Assembly (NCBI GenBank): GCA_021018995.1
Contig: CM037589.1
Location: 13,903,001 to 13,967,000 of the forward strand
Length of the DNA stretch: 64,000 nucleotides
Direction of reading: 5' to 3'
Source: Chloranthus sessilifolius
Taxonomy: Eukaryota; Streptophyta; Magnoliopsida; Chloranthales; Chloranthaceae
Shown here: piece by piece, positions 1 to 11,603 of the stretch
How the letters are laid out: every line of letters starts with the position of its first letter
Position numbering within the stretch: position 1 is the stretch's first letter
The notes under the pieces: model-generated
What the model was told of the DNA's origin: nothing
Databases searched by the model: none
What the model saw: only the letters and a program-made list of their open reading frames with translations
Made by a program: the position numbers and the translations under genes

Positions 1-117
1 TATGAGCTAAATCAAAATTCTCAGAGAAGGGATACTCGGGTTTGAACCCCTAGTAAGGATGGGATTTTCAGCGTTCGATCGTACTTACGGATGTTAGCGA
101 ACCGACCCTTAGTTAAA

Positions 118-797
118 TTTGATGGGGCGGGGGTGTGGAAGAAGGGCATTCCCCCAAAGGTAAAGTTTTTTGCGTGAAGGTTATTCAAAGACAAAATTCT
201 CACGATCGATCAGCTGATTTGGAGGGGGAAAGAGCTTCAAAACCGTTGTGCTATGTGCCTGCAAGAGGAGGAGACTGTGGCCCATCTTTACCCTCACTGC
301 TGGTTGGCCCATACGATTTGGGGGGTCACCCTCAATTCCTTTGATATGCACTAGGGTTGCCCCTGCCTCTCCATATCAGCAGCATTTAGCATGGGAGATG
401 GTCAAGCTAGAAGGGGAGTCATGGGAATTCTGGAAGGTTGGCTTCTTCGCGATCATTTTGGGCATCTGGATTGGACGGAATGCTCGTATTTTCAACAGAA
501 AACGTCGGCTGGTGGGGATGATCCTCAAATCTGTCAAGGATCTTATGTATTGATGGGTTCGTAGAGGGAGAGTTGAAGTAGGAGGGGATGAGCCTCTTTG
601 GGATCCTGGTTAGGATTTTGGAATCTGCTCTGCGGGGTTGTCGCTTGTATTTTTGTGTTTATTCTTTTTTTCCTTTTTGCCCCAGTGCCTCTGTATAGGG
701 GCTGGTGGCTTCTTTGGTCGGTGGCTGTGAATTCTTGCCTATCAGCATCTCGCTGCGTTCTAATACAACGCATTTTTTATCGATAAAAAAAAAAGAA
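118..797 (+). mobile_element. LINE (L1-type) 3' end, 5'-truncated
   Basis: The plus strand encodes the zinc-binding (zf-RVT) end of a plant L1 ORF2. It reads roughly PPKVKFFAWK, with cysteine/histidine spacing in RCAMCLQEEETVAHLYPHC around 240-300, followed by the usual WIGRNARIF-like tail near 460-495. The frame shifts near 170-250 and again near 350, so nothing is translatable as a whole. An untranslated tail follows and ends in an A-run at 785-794. The reverse transcriptase and endonuclease are not present in the window. Confidence 0.7.
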
Positions 798-1979
798 GCA
801 GACGGTTAGATTGTGTAAGGAGATGTTGTGAGGTTGCAGTTTCAAGAGAGAGAGACATCTAATGAAAACCGTCGGGAAGGGAAAGAGGTGAATGTTGCAG
901 CGAGAGAGAATAAAAAAATAGAAAAAGAAATATTGAGAGAGAGAGGAGCAGAAATGTTGAGAAAGAGAGGAGCAGAAACATTGAGAGAGACTTGAGAGAC
1001 AGAGAGAAAAAGAAGCAAGTTGCAGATAGAGAGAGAGAGAGAGAGAGAGAGAAAAGAAGAAACTTGCAGATAGAGAGAGAGAGAGAGAGAAAAAAAAAAG
1101 AAGAAAGTTGCTGAGGTGGAGAGAGAGAGAGAGAGCGCTCTGACCTTGGAGAGAGGCTGATCGGTGGCACCAGTTGGATGCTGATTGTAAACCCTTGGAG
1201 ATAGAGAGCATTGATAGTGATCTCTTTGAGAATGAAAAAGGAAGACCCTACTAGGGTATAGTTCAAGAAGTCGGTCGATATAAAATATATGAGAGGTTTT
1301 TTTGTCCAGAAAATATCTTCCATAATGTTCCATCAGATTCTCGCACATCATAGGTTTAAAAGCAGGTTTCTGCCGCTTTCACAAAATAGCTTTTTTGTAT
1401 GAAAATAAGCTAGAAGCTATTTTAATACCAAACGGCTTCTTGAGCTCGAAATTGCTTTTAGGCAAAAGCAATTCTAAGGCCCCCAAAAGCCACGCCAAAC
1501 AGAGCCTACATAAACCATTTATTAAAACAAATGAGAGATTACAAAGATTGAATAGACAATACGTCATCTCTCAAGGGAGAGGTAAGAATTTGGGGAATCT
1601 GATCTAAACTATGCCATCAATACCTCCACGCATATTGGCTGACATCAGACGATATCGCTACATCAGTGATACCACATCAGTATTGCCAATATGTATCAAT
1701 ATAATTTTTAAAAATATATTTAATAATTGTTTTGATTGTTACATAAAGTTAATGATATCATTTCAATACATCCAAGATGACATCATTCTTGCTGTTTTGA
1801 CATAAAATAAAGATTTTGGAAATCTTCAGGTAGATAGACGCTTAAGCATTTTAGAGTTTTCACGCATTTTAGTACATGTTCTTGCTCCTTTGTTGTCTTC
1901 TCACTTGTTTTCATAAATTTGATGTTTTCAAGTTGATTAGATAAGAGGAGAAATGGGATAGACAGCTAGTTGATGGTCT
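798..1979. other. Gene-free stretch with GA-rich tract and MITE-like debris
   Basis: No supportable gene. GA-rich simple sequence runs through 840-1140, and the long serine/leucine frames on the minus strand there are artefacts of it. Around 1350-1520 there is a short segment with the 'caaacagagcc' type end of plant hAT MITEs, but no partner end was found. 1610-1700 contains degenerate 'gatatcgctacatcag' motifs like those in the GATACGTATC MITE family seen elsewhere in the window. Confidence 0.5.
1028..1137. repeat. (GA)n-rich microsatellite
   Basis: Three GA/AG runs, near 1028-1052, 1071-1090 and 1121-1135, are separated by near-identical spacers containing 'aagaa..ttgcagata'. The locus therefore looks like a short compound repeat unit copied about three times. 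Confidence 0.8.
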
Positions 1980-2230
1980 AGACTTAGGGAGGATTCCGAT
2001 CGCTTGGAAGGTCAGTTTATGGAGAAAGAAATTAAAGCTGTAGTTATTGAAGAAGCTGGGGACAAAGCCCCAGGCCCTGACGGGTATTCCCTATTCTTTG
2101 ATCAAAATTCTGGTCTGTTATTCAAAAAGGCATTCTAAATTTCTTTTCTGATTTTCATCAGCACGAGGACTTCTATAAAATCATGAGGGCCACGTTTTTG
2201 GTGTTGATCCCTAAAGTAGACGATGTGGTA

Positions 2231-3268
2231 TGATAAATTTAGGTATCCATCTCAAAACCAATTGGGAGTGAGTGGACGAGCCCGTGATCTTATAAGGGGA
2301 GAGACATGGCTATGAATACCCGATGTGGAACTAAACTTCAACACATCCCTGCATGTAGGGCTGCAACAAAGCCGAGCTAGCTCGACACCTTGGCTCGGCC
2401 CAAAAATGAGAGCTTTTGCTCTTTTAAGATCGGCTCGAGAGCCAGAGCAGAGCTTTTTATTTAAATCTTGGTTGAAGAAGAGCCGAGCTAGAGCTGAGCT
2501 AGTAAAGCTCGGCTCGGCCCGGCTCGGCTTCATTAATAGTATATAATACTTTGATATGATAAAATATATTGTATATAATTTTGATTTTTTTTTTTTAACT
2601 TTTTTTCCCTTATAATAAGATTCATCTAATAGTTACTTTATAATAGATAGATATGTAATTAACATATAATCCTTGTGATCACCTATTGAAGTTTGCGCTC
2701 TCTCTCTCTCTCTATGCAATCATTAAAGTTCTTTCTCGCTCTTCTCAATGAACAACCACTAGAGTGGCAATTGACCAATCAATCAACACCTGCGACCAAC
2801 ATTTATGCTCTTAATCAATATTTAGCACATTAAATTAAACACCTTTTTACTTTTCATCTATTAAAAAAAGAAGATAATGTTTAAAACAACATTAGGAAAA
2901 AAAAATTATAATAAAACTTATTTAGCTCAAAGCTCGGCTCAGCCTGACTCGAGCTCGATAGAGTCGAGCTAAAGCTCAGACTTTTTAGGCTCGAAGGGCC
3001 TAGAACCAAGTTCTAGTTTGGCTAAGGTAGAACCGAGCTAGAGCTGACCCAAGCTCGGGCTCGGCCCAACTCGGTTGCAGCCCTACCCACATGTGTTGGC
3101 CGGAATGAGCCAATCAAGTGGGTGTCGTGGAGTGGAGAAAGGCCTGCTCTGATACCAAGATAAATTTGGGTATCCATCTCAAAGCCAATTGGTAATGAGT
3201 GGAGTGGAGGGGCCCATGATCTTATAAGAGGAGGCTATGGATACCCGATGTGGGACTAAACTTCAACA
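2231..3268 (-). mobile_element. TRIM retrotransposon, minus orientation, inserted in the LINE
   Basis: Two direct repeats of about 112 bp (2231-2343 and 3158-3268) read TGTTGAAGTTTAG... on the minus strand. The 3' repeat on the plus strand is preceded by gctctgatacca (3146-3157), the complement of the initiator-Met tRNA primer-binding site TGGTATCAGAGC. LTRs of this size plus a tRNA PBS and no coding capacity fit a TRIM. It splits the LINE reading between LIPKVDD and VKDYQPIS. No clean 5-bp target duplication is visible (tggta against tgatc). The middle is occupied by another element (2356-3085). Confidence 0.75.
2356..3085. mobile_element. hAT-type non-autonomous element nested inside the TRIM
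   Basis: The ends are inverted: TAGGGCTGCAAC at 2356 and GTTGCAGCCCTA ending 3085. Subterminal regions are packed with GAGCTCGGCTCGG-like repeats on both arms. Flanks cctgcatg (2348-2355) and cccacatg (3086-3093) match at 6 of 8 positions, as expected for an aged 8-bp hAT target duplication. The core is AT-rich and non-coding, with a short CT run near 2697. Confidence 0.65.
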
Positions 3269-3612
3269 TGATCAACGTTAAGGACTATCAACCTATTAGC
3301 ATGGTGAACAGCCTTTACGAAATCCTAGCTAGAGTTCTGGTTAATTGTCTCAAAACGTTGATGGACAAGCTAATCAGCCCATCCCAACAGCCTTTCATAG
3401 GGAGTCGTCAGATTCTTGATGGAATAGTTCTCGCGCACGAGTGCATTCACTCCCGATGACATATGGACAAAAAGCCAGGAATCATATGCAAGATTGATTT
3501 GGAGAAGGCATATGATAGAGTAAACTGGAACCTTGTTGATAACATTCTTCTACACATGGGCTTTTGCGTCAAGTGGAGAACGTGGATCAAAAAGTGCGAT
3601 GAATCTCCCTCC

Positions 3613-3835
3613 CAAGGTTCAAAATCTCGGTTTCCCAGTACGAATCAGGGCAGCTCCAAAACCGATACGTATCGGTTTTGGAGGATACATTGATACATAT
3701 CGGCCCATATATATTTGGTATAAACCGGCAGATACATTCAATATTTCAATGTATCGACCCTGTGACCTCTGAAACCAATACGTATCGGATGATAAGTATG
3801 ATAAGTATCAGTTTCATCCAGAATTTTGAACTATG
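3613..3835. mobile_element. hAT MITE with perfect 8-bp target duplication, inserted in the LINE
   Basis: The ends are CAAGGTTCAAAATCTCGG and CCAGAATTTTGAACTATG, imperfect inverted repeats of about 18 bp. The flanks are ctccctcc at 3605-3612 and again at 3836-3843, a perfect 8-bp duplication. The interior carries several palindromic GATACGTATCGG/GATACATATCGG motifs. The same family recurs at 60342-60558. Confidence 0.85.
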
Positions 3836-4429
3836 CTCCCTCCTTCTCGGTCATTATCAACAGATTTTCGAATGGATTTTTCCATAGAACCAGGGTCTCC
3901 AACAGGGAGACCCACTCTTTTCCTTCCTGTTTAACATGGTGGGAGAAATCCTTAGCAGGCTTATTGATCGAGGTGTTAGCTTGGGCAGCATCGAACGGTT
4001 TAAAGTCACAAGACAGACGAGTCAAGTCTCCCACATCCAATATGCCGGCAAAGCATCCTCTTTTGCAACGCCTCTAGGGACAACTTGGTTCACATAAAGT
4101 TTGTTCTTAAGTCCTTCGGATTGGTGTCAGGGACAAGGATAAACCTGAGCAAATCTGCCTTTCTTGGAATTCAGATGGATAAAAACATCATCACGGACCT
4201 GACATCTTTTCCGGTTGCAAGGTGCATAGTCTGGGACCCATCAAATACCTCGGGTTACCGTTATGCATCGGTAAACAACCAAATTCGTCTTGGGATCTGG
4301 TTATTAAAAGACTAGAGTCAAATCTTTCCTCATGGAAAAGCAAGTTCATCTCTATCAGGGGAAGAATTACCCTTATCAAAGCTCTGCTATCAAACTTGCC
4401 GGTGTACTTTCTATCCCTATTCCCTTGAC

Positions 4430-5519
4430 TTAGGTATAGGGTGGACTATGGACTATAAGCTAAGACTAGTGGTGGCTATGGTATGATTTGGCTCGAGTGT
4501 AAAAGACTCAAGCCCCTTTCCATGAAAGTAAGGAGTCTTGTTTATAGATTTTAGCAATCATGAGGTGATTGGATGAGCAACATTGTCACTCATCCAAGGT
4601 GTTCCTAGAAGAGTTTTTCTTTTTTTCTTTTTTTCCTCTAGAAGAAAATGAGTTAAGATATAGAAGAAAATTTTGAAAAGGTTGGATTGGGATTTAAAAT
4701 TGGATTTTCTAGAGATCGCTAGTGTTTAGACAATTGAGTTAAATAGGATTGTACTAACTAGACATGTTTGAGGGAGTTAACTGGGCTCTACTATGGTTTA
4801 AGAAGAGAAAATTTTCCAAATCATCAATAATTGGATGCCTTGGTTGGGAAATTGAGAATTAAAATTTGCAATTTTCTTTCTTGATCTCAGGTCATACTAC
4901 AGTTCCCCTGATTTCTTGGAAACTCTACAGTTTTTAATTTCCTTGCATCAAATTTTCTATCATGGTTGCTCAAGGCGTTGCGAGAGTGAGCAATGCAAGG
5001 ATTATAATCTTGGTATCGATGTCGGTCTGGGTATCACAAACTTCGTATCAGCAATACCAAAATAAATAAATAAACACGGAAAAAAATTGTCTAAGGTGAT
5101 AAATTTGTATCACATGTCTCCGATACTGAGACATATTGTTCCGTACATCTCTGTATTGTCCGTGCTTTTGAGCCATGGTCCAATGGAAGTTATCTCCTAT
5201 TTTTTTCCTAGACATGGTACACAAACACAATTACCTGAATACCCCAAAGGGCTTAAAGGCTTCCTAAATTTCCGGGGATGCTAAATACATCAATGTTATG
5301 AAAGAAAAATAATAAGAGGAATACTTTTGCAGGCAGAGCTTACCAAAAACGAACAGTTAATCAACATAAAATATTTTACACAATTCGTCAATCACAAAAT
5401 CATTCGTACATAATCTGCATGTAAGTAAAGTATAAATAGATGCTGAATTACTATGAGCGGATAAATATCAGCCATCAAGAAATATCAACCTATGAGCGAT
5501 AAATATCAACCATCAAGAA

Positions 5520-5587
<68 letters not shown>

Positions 5588-6086
5588 GGGGAATTGCAAC
5601 CGGTTGTAGCAAAAAACGCTATAGTCCCGGACCTTATATATATATATAAGAAAGAGCTGCACATGATTGACCCTTAAAGTTAACATAGTTTGAGCAAAAA
5701 TTAATGGAAATAATAGAAAATTACAAATTTGGGAACGATTCAGAAGGAAAATAAATAAAAAAGAAGAAGAAAATTACTTGATTCCGAGGCTAAGAGCTTG
5801 AACAAGGCGCTTATGGAGAGTGAGCATGTGATCGCTTAGACCTCGATTAGCTTTCGATTGTTTCATTGCGTTCTAGATTCTAAGATCTTGGCAGAAGGGG
5901 TTTTACGGTTTTTCAGAGGGGTTTAATATTTATCTATTCTCTCTCGTTGTTGTCAACTTTTTGAACCTTGGAACAGCAACTATGGGTGCAGGTAGGCGAC
6001 TGGAATCTCTTACATCCCTCCGGCGGTGCTTACAACTACTCAGGGAGACATTTCTTGCGGACAAAAAGTTTACCAAATGAAGGGTA
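4430..6086. other. Gene-free intergenic stretch
   Basis: No gene recognised. Around 4980-5110 there are degenerate 'ggtatcgatgtcgg' motifs of the GATACGTATC MITE family. 5521-5584 is a compound microsatellite. The rest is unremarkable AT-rich sequence. Confidence 0.5.
5521..5584. repeat. Compound microsatellite (TA)13(GA)19
   Basis: An uninterrupted TA run at 5521-5546 passes directly into a GA run at 5547-5584. A second short TA run is at 5636-5648. Confidence 0.95.
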
Positions 6087-6525
6087 GGGTACCTCTGTTT
6101 GCGCCCACCAATTCCGTGAGAGCGCCCACGTCCTAAAACCCTTGAAAACCATTGATTGCGTCAGATCGGAAGATGGAGGTCGTGTTTCATTCCAATCTTC
6201 CACATAGTAGATTTTGAGGTCATTGGCTATATATCCAACGGTCAGTTTTTTATTCTATGTGTCACAGAGCCTCAAAAAATGCCCCTACATTTACGTTTGA
6301 GCGAGATGTGTGTCATATGATGTAAGGGCCATTTTTTGAGGATCTATGACACATTGAATAAAAAATTGATCGTCTGATAGATGCGCCATGATTTGAAAAT
6401 CTATTGAGTGAAACATCGAGGTGAAAGATAATCTACGTCATCTGATTAAAAGGAATCAATTAGTTTTCAAGGGGTTTGAGACGTGGGCGCTTTCAGAGAA
6501 TGCGTGAATACAAATAAAGGTACTC
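6087..6525. mobile_element. Mutator-like MITE (family M), long inverted repeat
   Basis: The left arm from GGGTACCTCTGTTTGCGCCC is inverted in the right arm ending at GGTACTC. Arms with GAGCGCCCACGTC and the inner 'catgtgtcac' blocks pair along most of the length, with a loop near 6300. Flanks tgaagggta (6078-6086) and aggagggta (6526-6534) match at 7 of 9, a plausible 9-bp Mutator-type duplication. Non-coding. Confidence 0.7.
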
Positions 6526-7469
6526 AGGAGGGTATGGCCGTCAGATCAATAATAGCTATGCTAATAACCGACCTCCTCCGTCTGATCCCGAATGCGAGTG
6601 GGATTAGATCGCGGTCGAAAAGACCTCCGAGCGAGATGATTTTTAATAGTGTTAGACTCTCTATCATTGCCATATGAGAAACCTCCGAGCGAGATGGTGT
6701 TAGAGACTATCATTGACATATAAGTTCTAACAACCTAAAATGGTACCGAGGTTTATTAAACGCCTACGGGTGCTCGCCGCAACAACGGCAGCAGTGAACA
6801 TTGCTACCAAAGAGGGGAGCCTCTAACGGCGGTTAGGTTTTATGGCCGCTATAGTTTTTGTTATATGCGTTATGGGAGTGTCCAATTCCCTTGAGTTAGA
6901 CGATGAAGATTATTTAGGCCACCTTTTTCTTATATTTTCCACGTGAAACCAAAAACTGTCCATTTAATGGTAAGGTTATGACCTCTAACCCATTGTGTGG
7001 AAGATTGGGATGAAAAAATATATTTATGGTGTGATTTCAATCAATGAGCTTCAATTGTTTCCCACATTGACACTCTTAGTAATCTTGTAGCGCGAACATA
7101 GGTTACTCGAGTTATGTTTGGCATTGCTCTTTGGGAAAGTAGAAAAGAGCAATTGTTGGTTTTTGTTGTTGCCAATATATATGGGGAGAGAGAAGGATTG
7201 AAGGAAATAAAAAAGGGAGACTGCTCTTTAAAACATGAAAAATATATCTCTAAAAGTGAGAAAAATTATGCCCTTTTAATGAAAGTTGTTTTTTCTATTT
7301 CAAAGAGCACCCTCCCGTTTTATCTTCTTCCAATCATTCTCTCTTCCCACATTTCTTTACAACAACAACAACGAGCACGTACTACTCTTTTGTACTCTCC
7401 CAAAGAGCATTGTCAAACACAGCACCAGATCTTTATGAGTACCTCCGTTCGCCTGGGGAACTTCTGTCA

Positions 7470-7905
7470 CATGGCTGAGCATTATTAAGTGGGCGCTTTT
7501 TAGTAAACAGGTGGGCATAGATAGAGGTTTCTTTAGTATGTACGTATGAAACCCCTTGAAACGCATTGACTATTTGGAATAAGATGATGGAGATCGTTTT
7601 TCACCCTTAATCTTCCCTACAATAGATCTTGAAACCATGATCTTACCATCAGACAATCGTTTTTTAAATCCACGTGGCACATAACTAAAAAAATGACCTA
7701 AAATTACGTTTGAGCGTTATATATGCAACGTGATTTTAGGGTCACTCTTATGGGATCCGTGCCACATATAATTAAAATATGACAGTTTGATGTTACCGTC
7801 ACGGTCTCAAAATCCATTTTGTGAAAGACAGGGATGAAAAAAGATTTCAATTATTTGATTCCAAGCAATTAATGAGTTTCAAATTTTGGGGCCTTTAGTT
7901 AGGAG
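7470..7905. mobile_element. MITE family M, second copy
   Basis: The same ordered blocks as the 6087 copy are present: 'gtgggcgctttt', 'gaaaccccttgaaacgcattgac', 'gatcttgaaaccatgatc', 'gtgccacata'. They are inverted in the right half ('caattaatgagtttcaaa'). The ends are worn and no target duplication is visible, so the limits are approximate. Confidence 0.55.
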
Positions 7906-7910
7906 TAACA

Positions 7911-8243
7911 GAGGTACCCTATCTTTATTTGCACCCACCAATTTTTTTAGGGCACTTGCACTAAAAGCCAATAATTGCTTTGAATAAGACTGAGATCCTT
8001 TTTTATCCCAATCTTTCATACTACGGATCTTGAGCTCCCTGTAAATCATTAGATGGTCAATCTTTTATTACATGTGACACATTTTAAAAGTTTATGAAAA
8101 ATTATATAACACATCACACTCAAAAGTGATTTGTAAATCACTTTTTAGAATATTTGGCAAGTAGAATAACTGCATGATTTCAAGAGAAAGATTAACTGAT
8201 TAAGAATAAATAGCTATGGTGGTGGGTACAAGTTACGGTACCC
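7911..8243. mobile_element. MITE family M, third copy, abutting the second
   Basis: It starts GAGGTACCCTATC followed by TTTGCACCCACC and ends GGTGGTGGGTAC..ACGGTACCCC, which are inverted. The inner segment has the family's 'atcttgagctcc', 'atgtgacacattt' blocks. It lies only a few bases from the preceding copy, giving a head-to-tail MITE pair. Confidence 0.6.
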
Positions 8244-8249
8244 CTTATG

Positions 8250-9000
8250 ACAAAATTATATGAGTAGGTAGTCTAAAGAGCCCATTACTACTTGCAGGAC
8301 AAAGTTGGGCCCAAGTAGACCGTTGGAATGAGAGATTGGTGTCTGGGGACTTCTCTCACCAAATTCTCCGACCTAATCAAACCTTTGGCAAAATTTAATG
8401 AAATAGGTGGGTTGCAGAACTTTTGGCCAAATATTCAACCCATTTTGTTGATTCTTATATTTTTTTTCTAATATTTTTATAAAGGGAGCCATTACTTGCA
8501 CTCAGACATGTGGTCCTTGGACCGAAGTTAAAAAAAGACTTCATATTTTAGAGATATGTGATGTGTGAAAACGTAATTTGAGCTGTTTGATTTAAAGTTC
8601 ATGATTTATAGATTCTTAGTAGATAAGATTGGAGCAAAACGATATTTATCATATGACCTATTATTATCAACCGTTGAATCAAATAATAACCTTTGACTAT
8701 ATCTAATCACATGATGAATGTTATATTTTGTACTAATCTTTTGCGCTTAATATCTTTAAATGGTGGGCTCCAAATTAAACAATTTAAATGGTATTTTTGT
8801 ATAACAGAGGTCGCCAAAATTGGTGCAAGGGCCAAGTTTCCAAGTTCAAGTAATGGCTCCCTTTTTCGAATTTTACAAGTTTTTATAATTGTAATATAAG
8901 ATATGGTATTTTTTTTTGTGATCGTAAATTGTTAATGCTTACGTATTACTTAAATATATCACATTTTACTTTGAATAGTTGAGCATACAGTTTAGCAATG
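8250..9000. other. Gene-free stretch between MITE copies
   Basis: No gene or clear repeat structure seen. AT-rich, with short A/T runs (8461-8470, 8906-8918). Confidence 0.4.
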
Positions 9001-9002
9001 GA

Positions 9003-9412
9003 GCCTTGTAGGTTTATTGAATGTACCTACATCTAAACCATTGACTGCTAGAAAACAAAATGATAAGGATCATCTTTCACCCCAATCTTCTACACAATGG
9101 ATCTTTAGACCATAGGCATATCATCTGGCGATCAATAGTTTATTCCAAAATGACATAAATCCAATAAAAGTGGCCTTAATATCACATGACATACATCACA
9201 CTCAAATGTGATTTTAGGACCATTTTTAAGGATCTGTGTCATACGAAATAAAAAACTGATCATCTAAAAGGATAAGATCATGGTCTCAAGATCCATTGTG
9301 TGAAAGATTAGAGTAAAAATAAATCTCCACTGTCTAATTCTAAGCAACCAATGGGTTTCAGCCGTAGGCGCTTTCAGCAATGATCTAGGTGTGAATAGAT
9401 GTATCTTTAATA
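9003..9412. mobile_element. MITE family M, fourth copy
   Basis: Contains the family's block order in both arms: 'aaaccattgactgc', 'aatcttctacacaatggatctt', 'accataggcatatcatc', then 'aaaaactgatcatc', 'catggtctcaagatccattgtgtgaaag', 'gcaaccaatgggtttcagc', 'gtaggcgctttcagc'. The arms pair as a hairpin. Boundaries are approximate. Confidence 0.6.
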
Positions 9413-9661
9413 ATTTACTATTATTTTTTATAATCCTCGATTATTTTTAGAAATTTTCCTCATATCTTTTCCAAAATTTATTTGAATTCAAACGACTCAC
9501 ACCCCACCAAATCATAGGCACAAAAAAGGCATATAAAACACGATTTTTTCAAGAGATATAAAAAGCCCCTTTATACTAAAAAAAAAAAAAATGTATAAAA
9601 TACATATTTTAATTTAAAATGTGTTTTAAATGAAAAATACTTTAATCAAATATATATATAT

Positions 9662-10054
9662 GGAAAGGGTTCCATCCTCCATTGAAAGATGGTGAGCATC
9701 CTCCAAATCCTTCATAGACCTCAATGCGACACTCGAAACACTATTTTGATACCACATGAGAGATAAGTGTGTTGCTTAGATCATCTTTGAAAAAAATACA
9801 TTTGAAAACTCATCTTTACCATATATTTCTTTAGCAATAAAATTTGGACCGTTGAAAGTAATCCAATTTTGACTTGTACTTTAAAAATATTTTTTTTAAA
9901 TTGATCTAGACAATACACCCGTACTCCACAGGACACCCAACATGTGTTTTGAATCCCAAGTGAAGGTACACATGTCATCCAAAACACTCTTTGGTTGCCG
10001 CAAGTGTCTTAAAGGACGGTCGCCGTCCTCCATTGGAGGACCTAACCAGCTCCC
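9662..10054. mobile_element. Micron-like MITE embedded in a TA microsatellite, copy 1
   Basis: The element lies between TA runs at 9651-9661 and 10055-10065. The right arm, read from its outer end, begins GGGAGCTGGTTAGGTCCTCC and pairs with the worn left arm (ggaaagggttccatcctcc). The centre 'gatcatctttgaaaa' to 'ttttaaattgatctagacaatacaccc' is homologous to the second copy at 32861-33473. Insertion between TA dinucleotide tracts is the hallmark described for rice Micron elements. Relatedness to Micron itself is inference. Confidence 0.7.
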
Positions 10055-10744
10055 TATATATATATTACAAGTTTTTCTTTTTTTTCCCATACTTCCCATA
10101 CCTTCCATATATTCCCCAACTTGGTTCATATAAAGTGGACTGGTCATGCACTCATGCCCCAATCTGCAATGGGTCTCTTAAGCCCCATGAACAGAATTTT
10201 TTTTGGTTCAACAGCCTAAAAAGCTTCTCGACTGTTGAAGGCTAAGAACAGTGGTCATTTGAAACTGAGTGATTATTTGCCGCTCTTGGAACTTCCAACA
10301 TGATCTTATCACTTTCTTTTACGGTGTTTGTGCATTACAGAAACCATGCTCAGCCACTGTTTCCAGCAGTGTGTCATCTTCTTCCTATGATTCTGCCATC
10401 GTCATTCATGTCTAAGGTTGTCAATGAGCAAGGTACCCATTGGGCCAGACCAGGCCAGGCTAGAGTGGGAGGGCTTGGGCCTAGTTTCCCATGCATGCCG
10501 GACCACATCCCTCATACACACTTGGATCAAGCCTAGCTAATCCTTTGTTGCGGGTACTCATTGTGGGGCATGTGTGGAAAATAGGTCTTTGAAGTGGCGC
10601 TGCAAAGGCCATGTGGCACCACTCCCCTAAGGTTCACCTCTCCCTAGAAATTTTTAGAAGGTAAAAAAATATAAATTCACAACAAAAAATATTCAACCTC
10701 AATCTATAGGTCTGAAAAAAAATTAATTTTGCGTTGCACCATCC
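10055..10744. other. Gene-free stretch
   Basis: No supportable gene. 10405-10530 resembles worn hAT-type MITE sequence with 'gttgtcaatgag' and 'gggccagaccaggccaggc' motifs, but no paired end was found. Confidence 0.4.
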
Positions 10745-11067
10745 ACCAGGCAAAGGCGTAGCAAAAGCGTAAGTTAAGATGGATGTGTTGAGTAATAAGA
10801 AAGAAAAAAACTACAAAATATCAATTGAGGTGGTTTGGACTTGTCCATCTGAAGCCATAAGCAAGCCCTTTACATAGGGTTGAGAAGCTACAAGCACAAG
10901 TAGGAGAAGAGAAAGACTAGTGATAATTTCGCGAAAAGCAGTGAGAAAAGACATGAAGGATTACAAGTTACAGAGAGCTAAGCCCTAATAAAAAAATGAC
11001 TGGAGAAATAAGATTTGCAAAGCCGACTCCAAATAGATGGGATAATGTTGTGACGATGATGATGACC
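10745..11067 (+). mobile_element. RTE-type LINE 3' end
   Basis: The sequence follows the conserved 3' end of plant RTE-like LINEs. A decayed RWFG(H)V reading (gaggtggtttggacttgtcc, 10823-10842) is followed by a lysine/arginine-rich stretch, 'gtgagaaaagacatgaagg', 'gccgactccaaatagatgggata', and a short GATGATGATGA tail at 11054-11066. It is shifted and stopped, and only the last few hundred bases remain. Confidence 0.7.
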
Positions 11068-11537
11068 ATTCAAGAATCCATTCAAAATTCTACCAATTGC
11101 AAGAGAATGAGGTGGCCTTAGGAATAAATAACCGTTGAACGAATGAAAGCTATCCATTGCTCACCCCTCTCTATCTCTTAGACTTTATCCTATAGATTGG
11201 GTGGGGCATGCACTCAACTGCTTATTGTTCGGGTAAGGGGATGAAAGGCGAAGTAAAAAAACATATTGGATTGAAAATTTGAAGAAGAAATATAAGCTAT
11301 CTGGCTAAGATAAAAAACGGATACATACCAATAGTGAAAATAATAAATAAACAAATGTTGAAGTCTCTTAAATGATTTACTGCCTTCATGTCCACCGTAG
11401 GGGGCAACCTACAGGTGCTTTGGTCTTCTGGTTGAACCTGCACCCACTTCTGGTAAACTGAGGGGTAGAGTTCAGGTATGGATATTATAAATTCACAGCT
11501 ACATGCTCATGATCTTGCTGCAACATATGCATATTTT

Positions 11538-11603
11538 TTAACCTCTGCTTTCTCTCACCATGCTCTGAACAAAGAGTTCCCCTGCTCTATAAGAAGACCT
11601 AAC
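11538..11603 (-). CDS. LIP1P: LIP1P exon 7 (terminal)
   Basis: This short last exon follows a 1.8-kb intron. The acceptor is TTTCACTAG|GTTAGG. It encodes [21 protein letters not shown] and then TAA. The RSSY motif supplies the serine that contacts the auxiliary cluster in characterised lipoyl synthases. The exon is too short to show up as a free reading frame and was placed by homology and phase. Confidence 0.9.
   Translation of the reverse strand, partial: VRSSYRAGELFVQSMVRESRG

Larger units (their letters stand above)
1980..4428 (+). mobile_element. Broken L1-type LINE ORF2 with two nested insertions
   Basis: Reverse transcriptase blocks occur in order on the plus strand. First comes DKAPGPDGYS (about 2050-2080) with LIPKVDD (about 2200-2225). 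After an inserted TRIM the reading resumes with VKDYQPISMVNSLYEILARV (3276-3335) and QPFIGSRQILDGI, then IDLEKAYDRVNWNLVDN (3493-3543). A second insertion (3613-3835) interrupts it, then SFSVIIN (3840s), INLSKSAFLGIQ (4141-4176), YLGLPLCIGK and WKSKFISIRGRITLIKALLS follow to 4428. Stops and frameshifts are present, the catalytic YADD block is not readable, and the endonuclease is missing. This is a dead copy. Confidence 0.85.

Noticed and set aside
777-1351. Several overlapping minus-strand frames of 140-170 codons rich in serine and leucine
   Set aside because: They are translations of GA/CT simple sequence; composition follows the repeat and no domain is present.
2231-3268. Cassandra-type TRIM with 5S rRNA promoter
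   Set aside because: No 5S A/C box sequence is present in the LTRs; it is an ordinary TRIM.
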